From CAZXVW01 sp964644025 (GTDB lineage: Bacteria > Acidobacteriota > Terriglobia > Bryobacterales > Bryobacteraceae): a stretch of 30,813 bases of DNA. Position numbers and translations under genes: made by a program. Each line of letters begins with the position of its first letter. Within the stretch, counting starts at the first letter, position 1. The stretch spans positions 1-30,813 of the forward strand of contig CAZXVW010000026.1 in assembly GCA_964644025.1 (NCBI GenBank). Direction: 5' to 3'. Shown here one piece after another: positions 24,043 through 30,813 of the stretch. The notes below the pieces were generated by a model. The model did no database searches and was not told the origin of the DNA. It was given only the letters and a program-made list of their open reading frames with translations.

Positions 24043-24738
24043 ATGAAGTGCCGAACCGTCATTGACGTGCTCTCCTCTTCGGTGGACAAGCGTGTCTCGG
24101 GAACGGAACTGAGGGAACTGGAAGCTCACCTCAGCGAGTGCCCGGCATGCGCTCTGCGGTTCCATCAACTGCGGACATTACGAACCAGCTTGCGATCACT
24201 TCCCGTGCTCACGCCGCCCCGGGAATTGACGACCCGGCTGCGGGTGATTGCGTCACAAGAAAGGGCGCGTCACCGGCGGCACGCCAGCGTGAAAGCCCTG
24301 CTGCGTTATTGGGACGAGGCGGCGCGGGTGTGGATTCATAACATGATGCGGCCGCTGGCGTTGCCCTTCGCCGGTGGGTTACTCTCGGCGGTTGTCCTGT
24401 TCAGCATGATCGCGCCCATGTACGGCAATCAGGACCGGCACAATATCCGCGACGTTCCCACGATGCTTACCACCGCGGCGGCGTTGAAGAGTTCGACGGC
24501 CTCGTTCGGCATCTTTGACCAGGACATTGTCGTCGACGTGCTGGTTGACGGGCACGGCCGGATGTTGGACTATTCGGTCCCGCCGGGACAGGTGTGGCAA
24601 CTCGACCCGGAACTGAGGCGGAGCGTGGAGAACGCCTTGCTATGCACGCAGTTCACGCCGGCGACGATGTTTGGGGTGCCGAAATCAGGCCGGCTGCGGA
24701 TCAGCTTCCGCGGAAACCGGGTCGAGGTCAAGGGCTGA
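24043..24738 (+). CDS. membrane anti-sigma factor, zinc-binding, with TonB-like C-terminus
   Basis: A 231-residue single-pass protein. The cytoplasmic N-terminus has the anti-sigma zinc motif: C3, then H29-x3-C33-x2-C36 in AHLSECPAC. One hydrophobic helix at about 104-126 crosses the membrane. The outer part (about 158-225) has a strand-helix-strand pattern, DIVVDVLVDGHGRM, then ENALLCTQFTPA and GRLRISF, which resembles a TonB C-terminal-like domain and may be the sensing part. It should hold the upstream sigma factor at the membrane until a signal arrives. AAGGTGG lies before the ATG. The rsmA GTG follows 8 bases after the stop, so rsmA may be in the same transcript. Confidence 0.88.
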   Translation: MKCRTVIDVLSSSVDKRVSGTELRELEAHLSECPACALRFHQLRTLRTSLRSLPVLTPPRELTTRLRVIASQERARHRRHASVKALLRYWDEAARVWIHNMMRPLALPFAGGLLSAVVLFSMIAPMYGNQDRHNIRDVPTMLTTAAALKSSTASFGIFDQDIVVDVLVDGHGRMLDYSVPPGQVWQLDPELRRSVENALLCTQFTPATMFGVPKSGRLRISFRGNRVEVKG

Positions 24739-24746
24739 CCTGATCC

Positions 24747-25520
24747 GTGGGGCAAAAGCTAGGGCAACATTTCCTCATTCGGGAATCCATCCTGCGCCGG
24801 ATCGCGGCGGCGGTGTGTCCGGAGCCGGGCGGCACGGTCATTGAAATCGGGCCGGGGCGGGGCGCACTGACCCGGTGGCTGCTGGAACGCGCCGACCGCG
24901 TGGTGGCCATTGAACTGGACGCGGGCCTGGCCGAGTACCTCCGGAAACGGCTTCCGAACCGGCCGAAGCTGGAAATCGTCCACGCCGATGTGCTGAACAC
25001 CGACCTTTCCCAATGGGGGCCGGCGGCCGTGGCGGGCAACCTCCCCTACTACATCACCTCCCCGATCCTGGAAAAGATCCTCCGGCTGGGAAACCAGCTC
25101 CGGTCCTCGGTGGTCCTGGTGCAGCGGGAGGTGGCCGCGCGTCTGACGGCGCAGCCCGGCAGCCGGGATTACGGTTTTCTGACCGTCGCGGCCAACACGT
25201 TTGCCCACCCTGAACTGCTGTTCCCCGTACCCGCGGCGGCGTTTCGCCCGGCGCCCAAGGTGGAATCGGCCGCCGTGCGCCTGACGCCGCATCCGGCCGC
25301 GCCGGCCGATCCCGAGGCGTTCCTTCGCTTCGTGGGGCATTGTTTCCGGCACAAGCGGAAGACGTTGCGCAACAACCTCGCCGGCCTGTATCCGGCGGCC
25401 ATCGTGGACCGGCTCCCGGAGGCCTCGCTCCGCGCCGAGCAGCTCTCGCTGGACCGCTTCCTGGCCCTGTTCGAAAAGACCGGAGCCGCACACCGGGAAA
25501 GCAACGCCCTCGCCGATTAG
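24747..25520 (+). CDS. rsmA: 16S rRNA (adenine1518/1519-N6)-dimethyltransferase RsmA
   Basis: RsmA (KsgA) dimethylates A1518 and A1519 near the 3' end of 16S rRNA, a late small-subunit maturation step. The 257 residues match the family. The start MGQKLGQHFLI is typical. Motif I is EIGPGRGALT at 33-42, the acidic AIELD is at 54-58, and the catalytic motif IV NLPYYITSP spans 98-106. The C-terminal helical domain includes FRHKRKTLRNNL. The start is GTG; AAGGG lies somewhat far upstream. It is placed directly after the sigma/anti-sigma pair, an unusual neighbour for this gene. Confidence 0.96.
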   Translation: MGQKLGQHFLIRESILRRIAAAVCPEPGGTVIEIGPGRGALTRWLLERADRVVAIELDAGLAEYLRKRLPNRPKLEIVHADVLNTDLSQWGPAAVAGNLPYYITSPILEKILRLGNQLRSSVVLVQREVAARLTAQPGSRDYGFLTVAANTFAHPELLFPVPAAAFRPAPKVESAAVRLTPHPAAPADPEAFLRFVGHCFRHKRKTLRNNLAGLYPAAIVDRLPEASLRAEQLSLDRFLALFEKTGAAHRESNALAD

Positions 25521-25578
25521 CGGGGCCGGACCGCGTTTCCTCCCCCGGCGATGCCACGCTGGCCGGAAAGGCTGTGAC

Positions 25579-25611
25579 CCGGCCGGGGAAGCAGCCGGCG
25601 GTCCCTTTTTT
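25579..25611 (+). terminator. candidate intrinsic terminator after rsmA
   Basis: CCGGC (25579-25583) and GCCGG (25594-25598) form a 5-bp GC stem with a 10-base loop, and six T follow at 25606-25611 after a 7-base gap. The stem is short and the gap long, so the call is moderate. It would end the sigma/anti-sigma/rsmA transcript. Confidence 0.4.
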
Positions 25612-25691
25612 CTTCATGGTGATATCGTGGAGACATGGGTGGTGGTTCTCCGGTACCGATCATCGGCGAGAGCGCAGGGGGGAGTCTGAGC

Positions 25692-26858
25692 ATGGGCTTA
25701 GGGGCCGCGCCGCGGATCACGTCGCTGCTGATCAAGCCCGCTTCGGCGCTGTGCAACCTGGACTGCGCGTACTGCTTTTACTTGGACCGGGAGACGGATC
25801 CTTACGCGGCATTGACGGAGCGGAAGATGCCGGAGGCGACGCTGGAGCGGCTGGTGGATACGTACCTGTTTTATTCCTATCCGAATTCAGTGTTCGCCTT
25901 TCAAGGCGGCGAGCCGACGCTGTGCGGACTGCCGTTCTTCGAAAAACTGGTGCAGTTGCAGAAGCAACACGGGCGCGACGGGCAGAACGTCAGCAACGCG
26001 CTGCAGACCAACGGAATTCTCATCGACGATGACTGGGCGCAACTGTTCCACGAATACAACTGGCTCATTGGACTTTCCCTGGACGGGCCGCAGGAGATTC
26101 ATGACCACTACCGCTTCGACAAGGGCGGCCGGGGAACCTGGAAGCAGGTGATGCGGGCGCTGGAGATCTTTCAGAAGAACAAGGTGGAGTTCAACATCCT
26201 GTGCGTGCTGAGCCAGGTGAACGTGGACAAGCCGAAGCAGCTCCACGAGTTCTTCAAGGGCCTGGGCGTGGACAACGTTCAGTACATTCCCTTGTCGGAG
26301 TTTTACCCAGACGGCAGACCGATGCCCTTCACCATCACGCCGGAGCAGTACGGCCGTTTCCTGTGCGAGATGTTCGACCTGTGGTGGGATGACCGCCGCA
26401 AGTTCCGCATCCGGTTCTTCGATAACCTGGCCGAGGCGCTGGCCGGCATGAAGCCGGGCAGTTGCACGATGCACGAGACCTGCGACAGCTACGTGGTGGT
26501 GGAATACAACGGTGATGTCTACCCGTGCGATTTCTTCGTCGAGGAGCGCTGGAAGCTGGGCAACATCATGGTGGACTCCTGGCCGGAAATCGCGCGTAAG
26601 AAGCGCCGCCTCCAGTTTGCCAGCAACAAGACGCTGCCGCGGCCGGAATGCCAGAACTGCGAATGGCTCTCCATCTGCCGGCAGGGGTGTCCGAAATTCC
26701 GGTACGCGCGGTACCGCCGCTTTGAGGACCTGGACTATTTTTGCCAGTCCTACAAGATGATTTACAGCAAGTGCGTCGGCCCGCTCCGCAAAGAGGTCGA
26801 GAAGCTGGTGGCCCGCCAGGGCGGCACGGCGTGTGCCTGCGCGCGGCCGGGAACCTGA
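25692..26858 (+). CDS. anaerobic sulfatase-maturating enzyme (radical SAM, SPASM)
   Basis: A cytoplasmic radical SAM enzyme of 388 residues that oxidises the Cys (or Ser) of a sulfatase CxPxR-type motif to formylglycine. The radical SAM cluster motif is CNLDCAYC (C21, C25, C28), followed by QGGEPTL (71-77). The C-terminal SPASM cysteines are C258, C264, C279, C320, C323, C329, C333 and C351; their spacing, and the acid D280 next to C279, agree with my memory of characterised anSMEs. The sulfatase at 1070-2479 has a Cys-type motif and is a plausible substrate. I chose the ATG with GGGGGGAG upstream; another ATG at 25635 would add 19 residues with no family resemblance. No sulfatase gene is adjacent. 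Confidence 0.9.
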   Translation: MGLGAAPRITSLLIKPASALCNLDCAYCFYLDRETDPYAALTERKMPEATLERLVDTYLFYSYPNSVFAFQGGEPTLCGLPFFEKLVQLQKQHGRDGQNVSNALQTNGILIDDDWAQLFHEYNWLIGLSLDGPQEIHDHYRFDKGGRGTWKQVMRALEIFQKNKVEFNILCVLSQVNVDKPKQLHEFFKGLGVDNVQYIPLSEFYPDGRPMPFTITPEQYGRFLCEMFDLWWDDRRKFRIRFFDNLAEALAGMKPGSCTMHETCDSYVVVEYNGDVYPCDFFVEERWKLGNIMVDSWPEIARKKRRLQFASNKTLPRPECQNCEWLSICRQGCPKFRYARYRRFEDLDYFCQSYKMIYSKCVGPLRKEVEKLVARQGGTACACARPGT

Positions 26859-26882
26859 TCCGAATCCGGGCGGACTCGCCGT

Positions 26883-28238
26883 CTACGCGGCCCCGGGCAG
26901 CTCCGGGTCCGTCCCGGCCCGTTCCACACGCACCCTGGCGATGCGGTTCCGTTCCATTTCGAGCACCGTGAAACGGTACCCCCCATTCTCCACCGTGTCG
27001 CCGGCGCTCGGGATGCGGCCCAGCCGGTAGAGCAGGAATCCGGCCAGCGTCTCGAATCCCGCGTCCACGGGGATCTCGATGCCGTATTGGGTTTCCAGAT
27101 CCCGGATGTTGATCGTCCCTTCCAGCTCCAGAACCGCCGACGGGCGGGCGGCGGGCGGGTGGACGTCATGCTCGTCCTCGATCTCCCCGAATATCTGCTC
27201 GATCACGTCCTCCAGCGTGACCAGGCCGACCACCGTGCCGAACTCATCCACCACGATCGCCATCAGCACACGTTTCCGCCGGAAATCGTCCACCAGTTGG
27301 TTCAAGGGCTTCGTCTCCGGGACCACGAACGGTTTGCTCATCAACAGGCGCAGGTCAAACTTGCCAACCGGCTGGCGGCGCTGGGTAGCGAGCCGCCGCT
27401 GGTGCCAGACTGACAGGATGTCCTTGTAATGGACGATGCCCACGATGTGCTCGGGCTCGCCTCTGTAAATCGGAATGCGGGAAAAATGCGACCTTTGGAA
27501 GAGTTCGAGAAGATCGTCCAGCGTGGCATCGGCGGGAGCCGAGACAATTTCGCTGCGGGGCACCATGATTTCCCGAACCAGGTAATCCTGTAGCTCCAGC
27601 AGGCGCTGGATGGCCTTTCCTTCAAACGACTCCAAATGCCCGTAGCGGTGGCTGGCGGCGATAATGAATTTCAGTTCCTCGGCCGAGTGCCCTCCGCCCC
27701 GTTGCTTGCCCTTCAGGCCCAGGGCGCGCGAGACAGCCGAAGCCGAGTGTTCCGCCACCCACACGAACGGCGCCGCGGCCCGGTAGAACAGCAGCAGCGC
27801 CGGAGCCACGATGACGGCCACGCGGTCAGCCTTCTCGATGGCAAGGTTTTTGGGCACCACCTCGCCCAGCACCACGTGAGCGTAGCTCATCAGCAGGAAG
27901 GCGGTGACGAAGCTCACCCCGTGCAGCGGCCCGGCGGTGGCGCCGGTGACCAGGGGCCCGAGCAGGCGTTCAAACAACGCATACAGCGTGCTCTCTCCGG
28001 CCCAGCCCAGGCCGAGACTGGCGAGCGTGACGCCGACCTGTACCACCGACAGCAGCCGCTCAGGGTTAGAAAGCAAGTGCAGCGCCGCCTTGGCGCCCGT
28101 CTGCCCCTCGGCGGCCATTTGCTTGAGCCGCGACTGCCGGACCGACACCAGCGCCACCTCCGCGGCCGCGAAAAACCCGTTCAGCAGCAGGACAACCACC
28201 AGCAGCACAAAGCGGTAACCGAAGTACGTATCGCTCAT
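26883..28238 (-). CDS. CNNM/CBS/CorC-domain membrane protein (hemolysin C family)
   Basis: A 451-residue inner-membrane protein of the CorC/HlyC family; related proteins are linked to Mg2+/Co2+ efflux or resistance. The N-terminal CNNM (DUF21) domain has hydrophobic helices at about 9-28, 62-80, 105-125 and 138-160, with GFFAAAEVAL at 21-30 and GEVVPKNLAI at 125-134. A CBS pair follows: CBS1 about 222-277 (MVPRSEIV) and CBS2 about 300-352 (DEFGTVVGLVTLEDV). The C-terminal CorC_HlyC domain covers about 365-440. Length and order are standard. It is convergent with the maturase gene and divergent from the acylase gene. Confidence 0.92.
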   Translation of the reverse strand: MSDTYFGYRFVLLVVVLLLNGFFAAAEVALVSVRQSRLKQMAAEGQTGAKAALHLLSNPERLLSVVQVGVTLASLGLGWAGESTLYALFERLLGPLVTGATAGPLHGVSFVTAFLLMSYAHVVLGEVVPKNLAIEKADRVAVIVAPALLLFYRAAAPFVWVAEHSASAVSRALGLKGKQRGGGHSAEELKFIIAASHRYGHLESFEGKAIQRLLELQDYLVREIMVPRSEIVSAPADATLDDLLELFQRSHFSRIPIYRGEPEHIVGIVHYKDILSVWHQRRLATQRRQPVGKFDLRLLMSKPFVVPETKPLNQLVDDFRRKRVLMAIVVDEFGTVVGLVTLEDVIEQIFGEIEDEHDVHPPAARPSAVLELEGTINIRDLETQYGIEIPVDAGFETLAGFLLYRLGRIPSAGDTVENGGYRFTVLEMERNRIARVRVERAGTDPELPGAA

Positions 28239-28323
28239 CGCCGACCTACCGCGCCGCCGCGCATCTTCTTGCCGGGCCTCGGCGGCACGGACCGCACCGC
28301 GCAGCCGCCAGGGCGGTGTTCGT

Positions 28324-28329
28324 TACAAT
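28324..28329 (+). promoter_or_regulatory. candidate -10 for the acylase gene
   Basis: TACAAT ends 8 bases before the GTG start at 28338, so transcription would begin at or next to the start codon and the mRNA would be leaderless. There is no Shine-Dalgarno sequence there, which agrees. No -35 box is evident. Confidence 0.4.
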
Positions 28330-28337
28330 TCTTGTGA

Positions 28338-30554
28338 GTGTCACGGAACCGGCTTCTCAAATATATCAACTTCCTGATCGGGGCGGCCGTGCTCGGGAGC
28401 GCGGGCCTTGGCTATTGGTTCCTCTATCGGCCGCTACCCCGGATCTCCGGGCGTCTGGAGGCGCCGGTCCAGTTTCCGGCGCAGATTGAACGGGATGCGC
28501 GCGGCGTCCCCCACATCACGGCCGGCTCCACCGAAGACGCTTTGTTTTTGCAGGGGTTCGCAACGGCTCAGGACCGCCTCTTTCAAATGGACGTGACGCG
28601 GAGACGGGCGGCCGGCGAGCTGGCCGAGATCATCGGCCCCCGGGCGCTGGCGAGCGATCAGCAGGCACGGCGGTTGCTGCCCCGGCAGATCGCCCGGACA
28701 CAGCTCCGCTCGATGAACCCGGAACAGCGGAAGGCTTTCGCCGCCTACGCCCGCGGCGTCAATTTCTACCTGGAGAGGAACCGCGGGAGGCTGCCGGTGG
28801 ATTTCGCGCTGCTCGGCTACGACCCCAGGCCCTGGAGTGTTGCCGACTCCATCCTGGTGTGGCTGCAAATGCTTCGAACGTTTTCGAAAAGCTGGGACCG
28901 GGAAATTCTGAAGCAGAGCTACCTGAGCGAGGGTGATCCGGAGAAGGTGGAGGCGTTGTTTCCGGTTCGCTCGGGTCTGGAGGCATACCCGGGCTCGAAC
29001 GCCTGGGCGGTCAGCGGCGCCTGGACCGGCGCCGGAAAGCCGCTGCTGGCGAATGATTCCCACCTGGAATTTTCCGTCCCTTGCTTCTGGTACCAGGTTC
29101 ATCTGAAGACGCCGGGCCTGGACGTGGCCGGGATGTCGATACCTGGTTTGCCGGGCGTGGTGATCGGACACAACCAGTGGATCGCCTGGGGCGCTGTAAA
29201 GCTGGGCTTTGACGTGCAAGATCTATACCAGGAACGCCTGGACCCGCGCACCGGGCGGTACCTGTACCGGGGCAAGCTGGAGCAGGCCCGGCTCGAACGG
29301 GAAGTGATTCGGGTCAAAGGCCAACAGCCGGTGGAGCTGGGCGTCTGGGTCACCCGGCATGGACCGGTGGTGTTTTCCCGGGGGGATCTCCATTTGGCGC
29401 TGCGCTGGTCCGCCACTGAAGCAGGTGAGTTCGCCTACCCTTTCCTGGCGCTGGACCGCGTCCGGAACTGGGAACAGTTCCGGGCGGCGCTGAAACTACT
29501 CCCGGCGCCGCCGCAGAACTTCCTCTACGCCGACATCGACGGCAACATCGGCATCCAGGCGGCCGGCCGCCTCCCCATTCGCCGCTCCTGGGACGGCGGC
29601 CTGCCCGTTGACGGGGCTTCCGGAAATTTCGAATGGGACGGTTTTATCCCCTTCGAGGAATTGCCCTCGGTTTTCAACCCTTCCGGCGGCATCCTCATCT
29701 GCGCCAACCAGAACCCGTTCCCGGAAGGCTATCCCTATCGCGTGAATGGCAACTTCGCCCCCGGCTACCGATTTCGGCGCATCCGGGAGCTCCTCACCGC
29801 CCGGAAAGACTGGAGCGCCGGGGAGTTCCTCAAGATCCAGACCGACATTTACGATCCGTTTCTGCACTTTCTGGCCCGCCAGTTGGTGGCGGCTTACGAT
29901 GCGCGGGGGATGCGAACTCCGCGCCTGGAGCAAGCCGTGGAACTGTTGCGAAACTGGGACGGCCGCATGGAGGAAGCCGCGGCGGCCCCGCTGGTGGCGC
30001 AATTGCTCTTCCAGCACCTGCGGACAGCGGTGGCCGAGGCGGCGGCTCCGAACGCCGGACTCAGTTACGCGGCGGCGATGGCCCCGGCCGTGATCGAACG
30101 GCTCTTGCGCCGGCGGCCCCGCACGTGGTTCCGCGATTACAACCAGTTGCTGCTCGGAAGCTTCACGGAGGCCGTCGAGGAGGGCCGGCGGATGCAGGGT
30201 GATGCCGTGAGCCATTGGTCCTACGGGAGATTCACCCACGTGCGCCTGTCGGCGGGAATCATCGAGCGCGTGCCGCTGCTGGGCCGCTATTTTCGCCTGG
30301 GCCGTATCAGCCTGGGCGGCTCGGCGAGGACCGTCCAGCAGCGCAGCCGGCGCCTGGGCCCGGTGATGCGCATGGTCTTGGATCTGTCGGACTGGGACCG
30401 GTCGCTGGCGAACCTCACCCTGGGCGAGTCCGGCCAGCCGCTCTCGGCCCATTTCCGGGATCAGTGGGATTCGTACCGTAAGGGTACGAGTTTTCCTATG
30501 GAATATCAACGGGTTAGAGTAGAACATCGACTGCACGTCCAACCTGAGCGATAA
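28338..30554 (+). CDS. penicillin acylase-family Ntn hydrolase (S45)
   Basis: A 738-residue precursor of the penicillin amidase family, whose members cleave amides such as penicillins, acyl-homoserine lactones or other N-acyl compounds. A membrane segment or signal (about 8-30) leads the chain out. The alpha-chain region has RDARGVPHI (52-60) and AFATAQDRLFQMD-like FATAQDRLFQMD (74-85). Autocleavage should occur before the nucleophile Ser220 in the GSNAW motif, with GKPLLANDSHL nearby; homologues usually have NDPHL, here NDSHL. The beta-chain contains GHNQWIAWG, and the C-terminus has the SHWSYGR and GGSARTVQQ segments. Substrate not predictable. The start is GTG; another GTG is at 28334 in a different frame. 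Confidence 0.88.
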   Translation: MSRNRLLKYINFLIGAAVLGSAGLGYWFLYRPLPRISGRLEAPVQFPAQIERDARGVPHITAGSTEDALFLQGFATAQDRLFQMDVTRRRAAGELAEIIGPRALASDQQARRLLPRQIARTQLRSMNPEQRKAFAAYARGVNFYLERNRGRLPVDFALLGYDPRPWSVADSILVWLQMLRTFSKSWDREILKQSYLSEGDPEKVEALFPVRSGLEAYPGSNAWAVSGAWTGAGKPLLANDSHLEFSVPCFWYQVHLKTPGLDVAGMSIPGLPGVVIGHNQWIAWGAVKLGFDVQDLYQERLDPRTGRYLYRGKLEQARLEREVIRVKGQQPVELGVWVTRHGPVVFSRGDLHLALRWSATEAGEFAYPFLALDRVRNWEQFRAALKLLPAPPQNFLYADIDGNIGIQAAGRLPIRRSWDGGLPVDGASGNFEWDGFIPFEELPSVFNPSGGILICANQNPFPEGYPYRVNGNFAPGYRFRRIRELLTARKDWSAGEFLKIQTDIYDPFLHFLARQLVAAYDARGMRTPRLEQAVELLRNWDGRMEEAAAAPLVAQLLFQHLRTAVAEAAAPNAGLSYAAAMAPAVIERLLRRRPRTWFRDYNQLLLGSFTEAVEEGRRMQGDAVSHWSYGRFTHVRLSAGIIERVPLLGRYFRLGRISLGGSARTVQQRSRRLGPVMRMVLDLSDWDRSLANLTLGESGQPLSAHFRDQWDSYRKGTSFPMEYQRVRVEHRLHVQPER

Positions 30555-30607
30555 TAGGGAGTTTAGCCTCCGGCCGCCAGCTTGCCGGAAGCCCGCGTAG
30601 CTTGGGA

Positions 30608-30813
30608 ATGAGAGTTCAGATTATTTGTCCCGCATCTCCGAAAACGGTGTACGGCAACAGGGTGACCGCGGTGCGCTGGTCGAAGATGCTCCGGGCGTTG
30701 GGACACAGCGTCGAGATTTCGCAGCATTACGGTGGCACGATCAGCGATCTGCTGGTGGCGATGCACGCCCACCACAGCGCCGAAGCCGTGCTCTATTTCC
30801 GCAAGCGCCACCC
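30608..30813 (+). CDS. glycosyltransferase, TIGR04348/SenB-like (partial, 3' end off window)
   Basis: The first 68 codons of a gene that runs off the window. The sequence MRVQIICPASPKTVYGNR, then TAVRWSKMLRALGHSVE, DLLVAMHAHHSAEA and FRKRHP, is the N-terminal domain of the TIGR04348 glycosyltransferase family. The selenosugar synthase SenB of selenoneine biosynthesis belongs to this family, but other members have no known role. TTGGGA lies just before the ATG, and the gene starts 53 bases after the acylase stop on the same strand. The C-terminal nucleotide-sugar domain and any sen partner genes lie outside the window, so the selenium role is only a possibility. Confidence 0.75.
   Translation, partial: MRVQIICPASPKTVYGNRVTAVRWSKMLRALGHSVEISQHYGGTISDLLVAMHAHHSAEAVLYFRKRH

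Overview
The window is a GC-rich, gene-dense bacterial chromosome segment, most likely from an acidobacterium of the Solibacter/Bryobacter group (Acidobacteriota, Bryobacterales). The best marker is the C-terminal domain of the Asp-box protein at 17217-19172, which reads like the TIGR03437 domain that is abundant in Solibacter proteins. A bacillithiol gene (bshA), stand-alone FecR protein and many secreted proteins fit that placement. The assignment is inference from protein content. I saw no rRNA, tRNA, CRISPR array, insertion sequence or phage module, and no gene-free stretch exceeds about 245 bases.

Layout. 1-131: no assignable gene. 132-2479: an exported alpha/beta hydrolase and, divergently, a Tat-type sulfatase. 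2520-5449: housekeeping genes, with rsmE divergent from ruvA-ruvB-folK. 5410-8650: a minus-strand run of a broken polyprenyl-phosphate sugar synthase-like glycosyltransferase (GT2), a class III aminotransferase and a Gfo/Idh/MocA oxidoreductase; a large multi-spanning membrane protein (8829-10682) diverges from it. 10719-15094: a two-gene Fe-S system, a tandem ASKHA activase (BadF/BcrA type, with DUF2229) plus a HgdB-like partner. 15336-17022: a minus-strand run of FecR protein, secreted helical protein and tiny Cys-rich protein. 17217-19172: the Asp-box/TIGR03437 protein. 19341-23220: a plus-strand run of FAM173-like methyltransferase, orphan histidine kinase, lipoprotein beta-propeller and bshA, the last three joined by 4-base overlaps. 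23338-25520: ECF sigma factor, zinc-binding anti-sigma factor and rsmA. 25692-26858: an anaerobic sulfatase-maturating radical SAM enzyme. 26883-28238: a CNNM/CBS/CorC membrane protein (minus). 28338-30554: a penicillin-acylase-family Ntn hydrolase. 30608-end: the first 68 codons of a TIGR04348-type glycosyltransferase, the family that contains the selenosugar synthase SenB.

How the genes fit together. The sulfatase carries the Cys-type formylglycine motif and the maturase is encoded 23 kb away, so they plausibly form a substrate-enzyme pair. The activase and HgdB-like protein should form one ATP-driven low-potential electron-transfer system of unknown substrate. The kinase-lipoprotein-bshA chain suggests that an envelope sensor and a surface propeller are co-produced with bacillithiol synthesis. 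The most notable oddities are the glycosyltransferase that has lost its catalytic core by an out-of-frame internal deletion, the pseudo-dimeric activase, and the methyltransferase with an export-like N-terminus.
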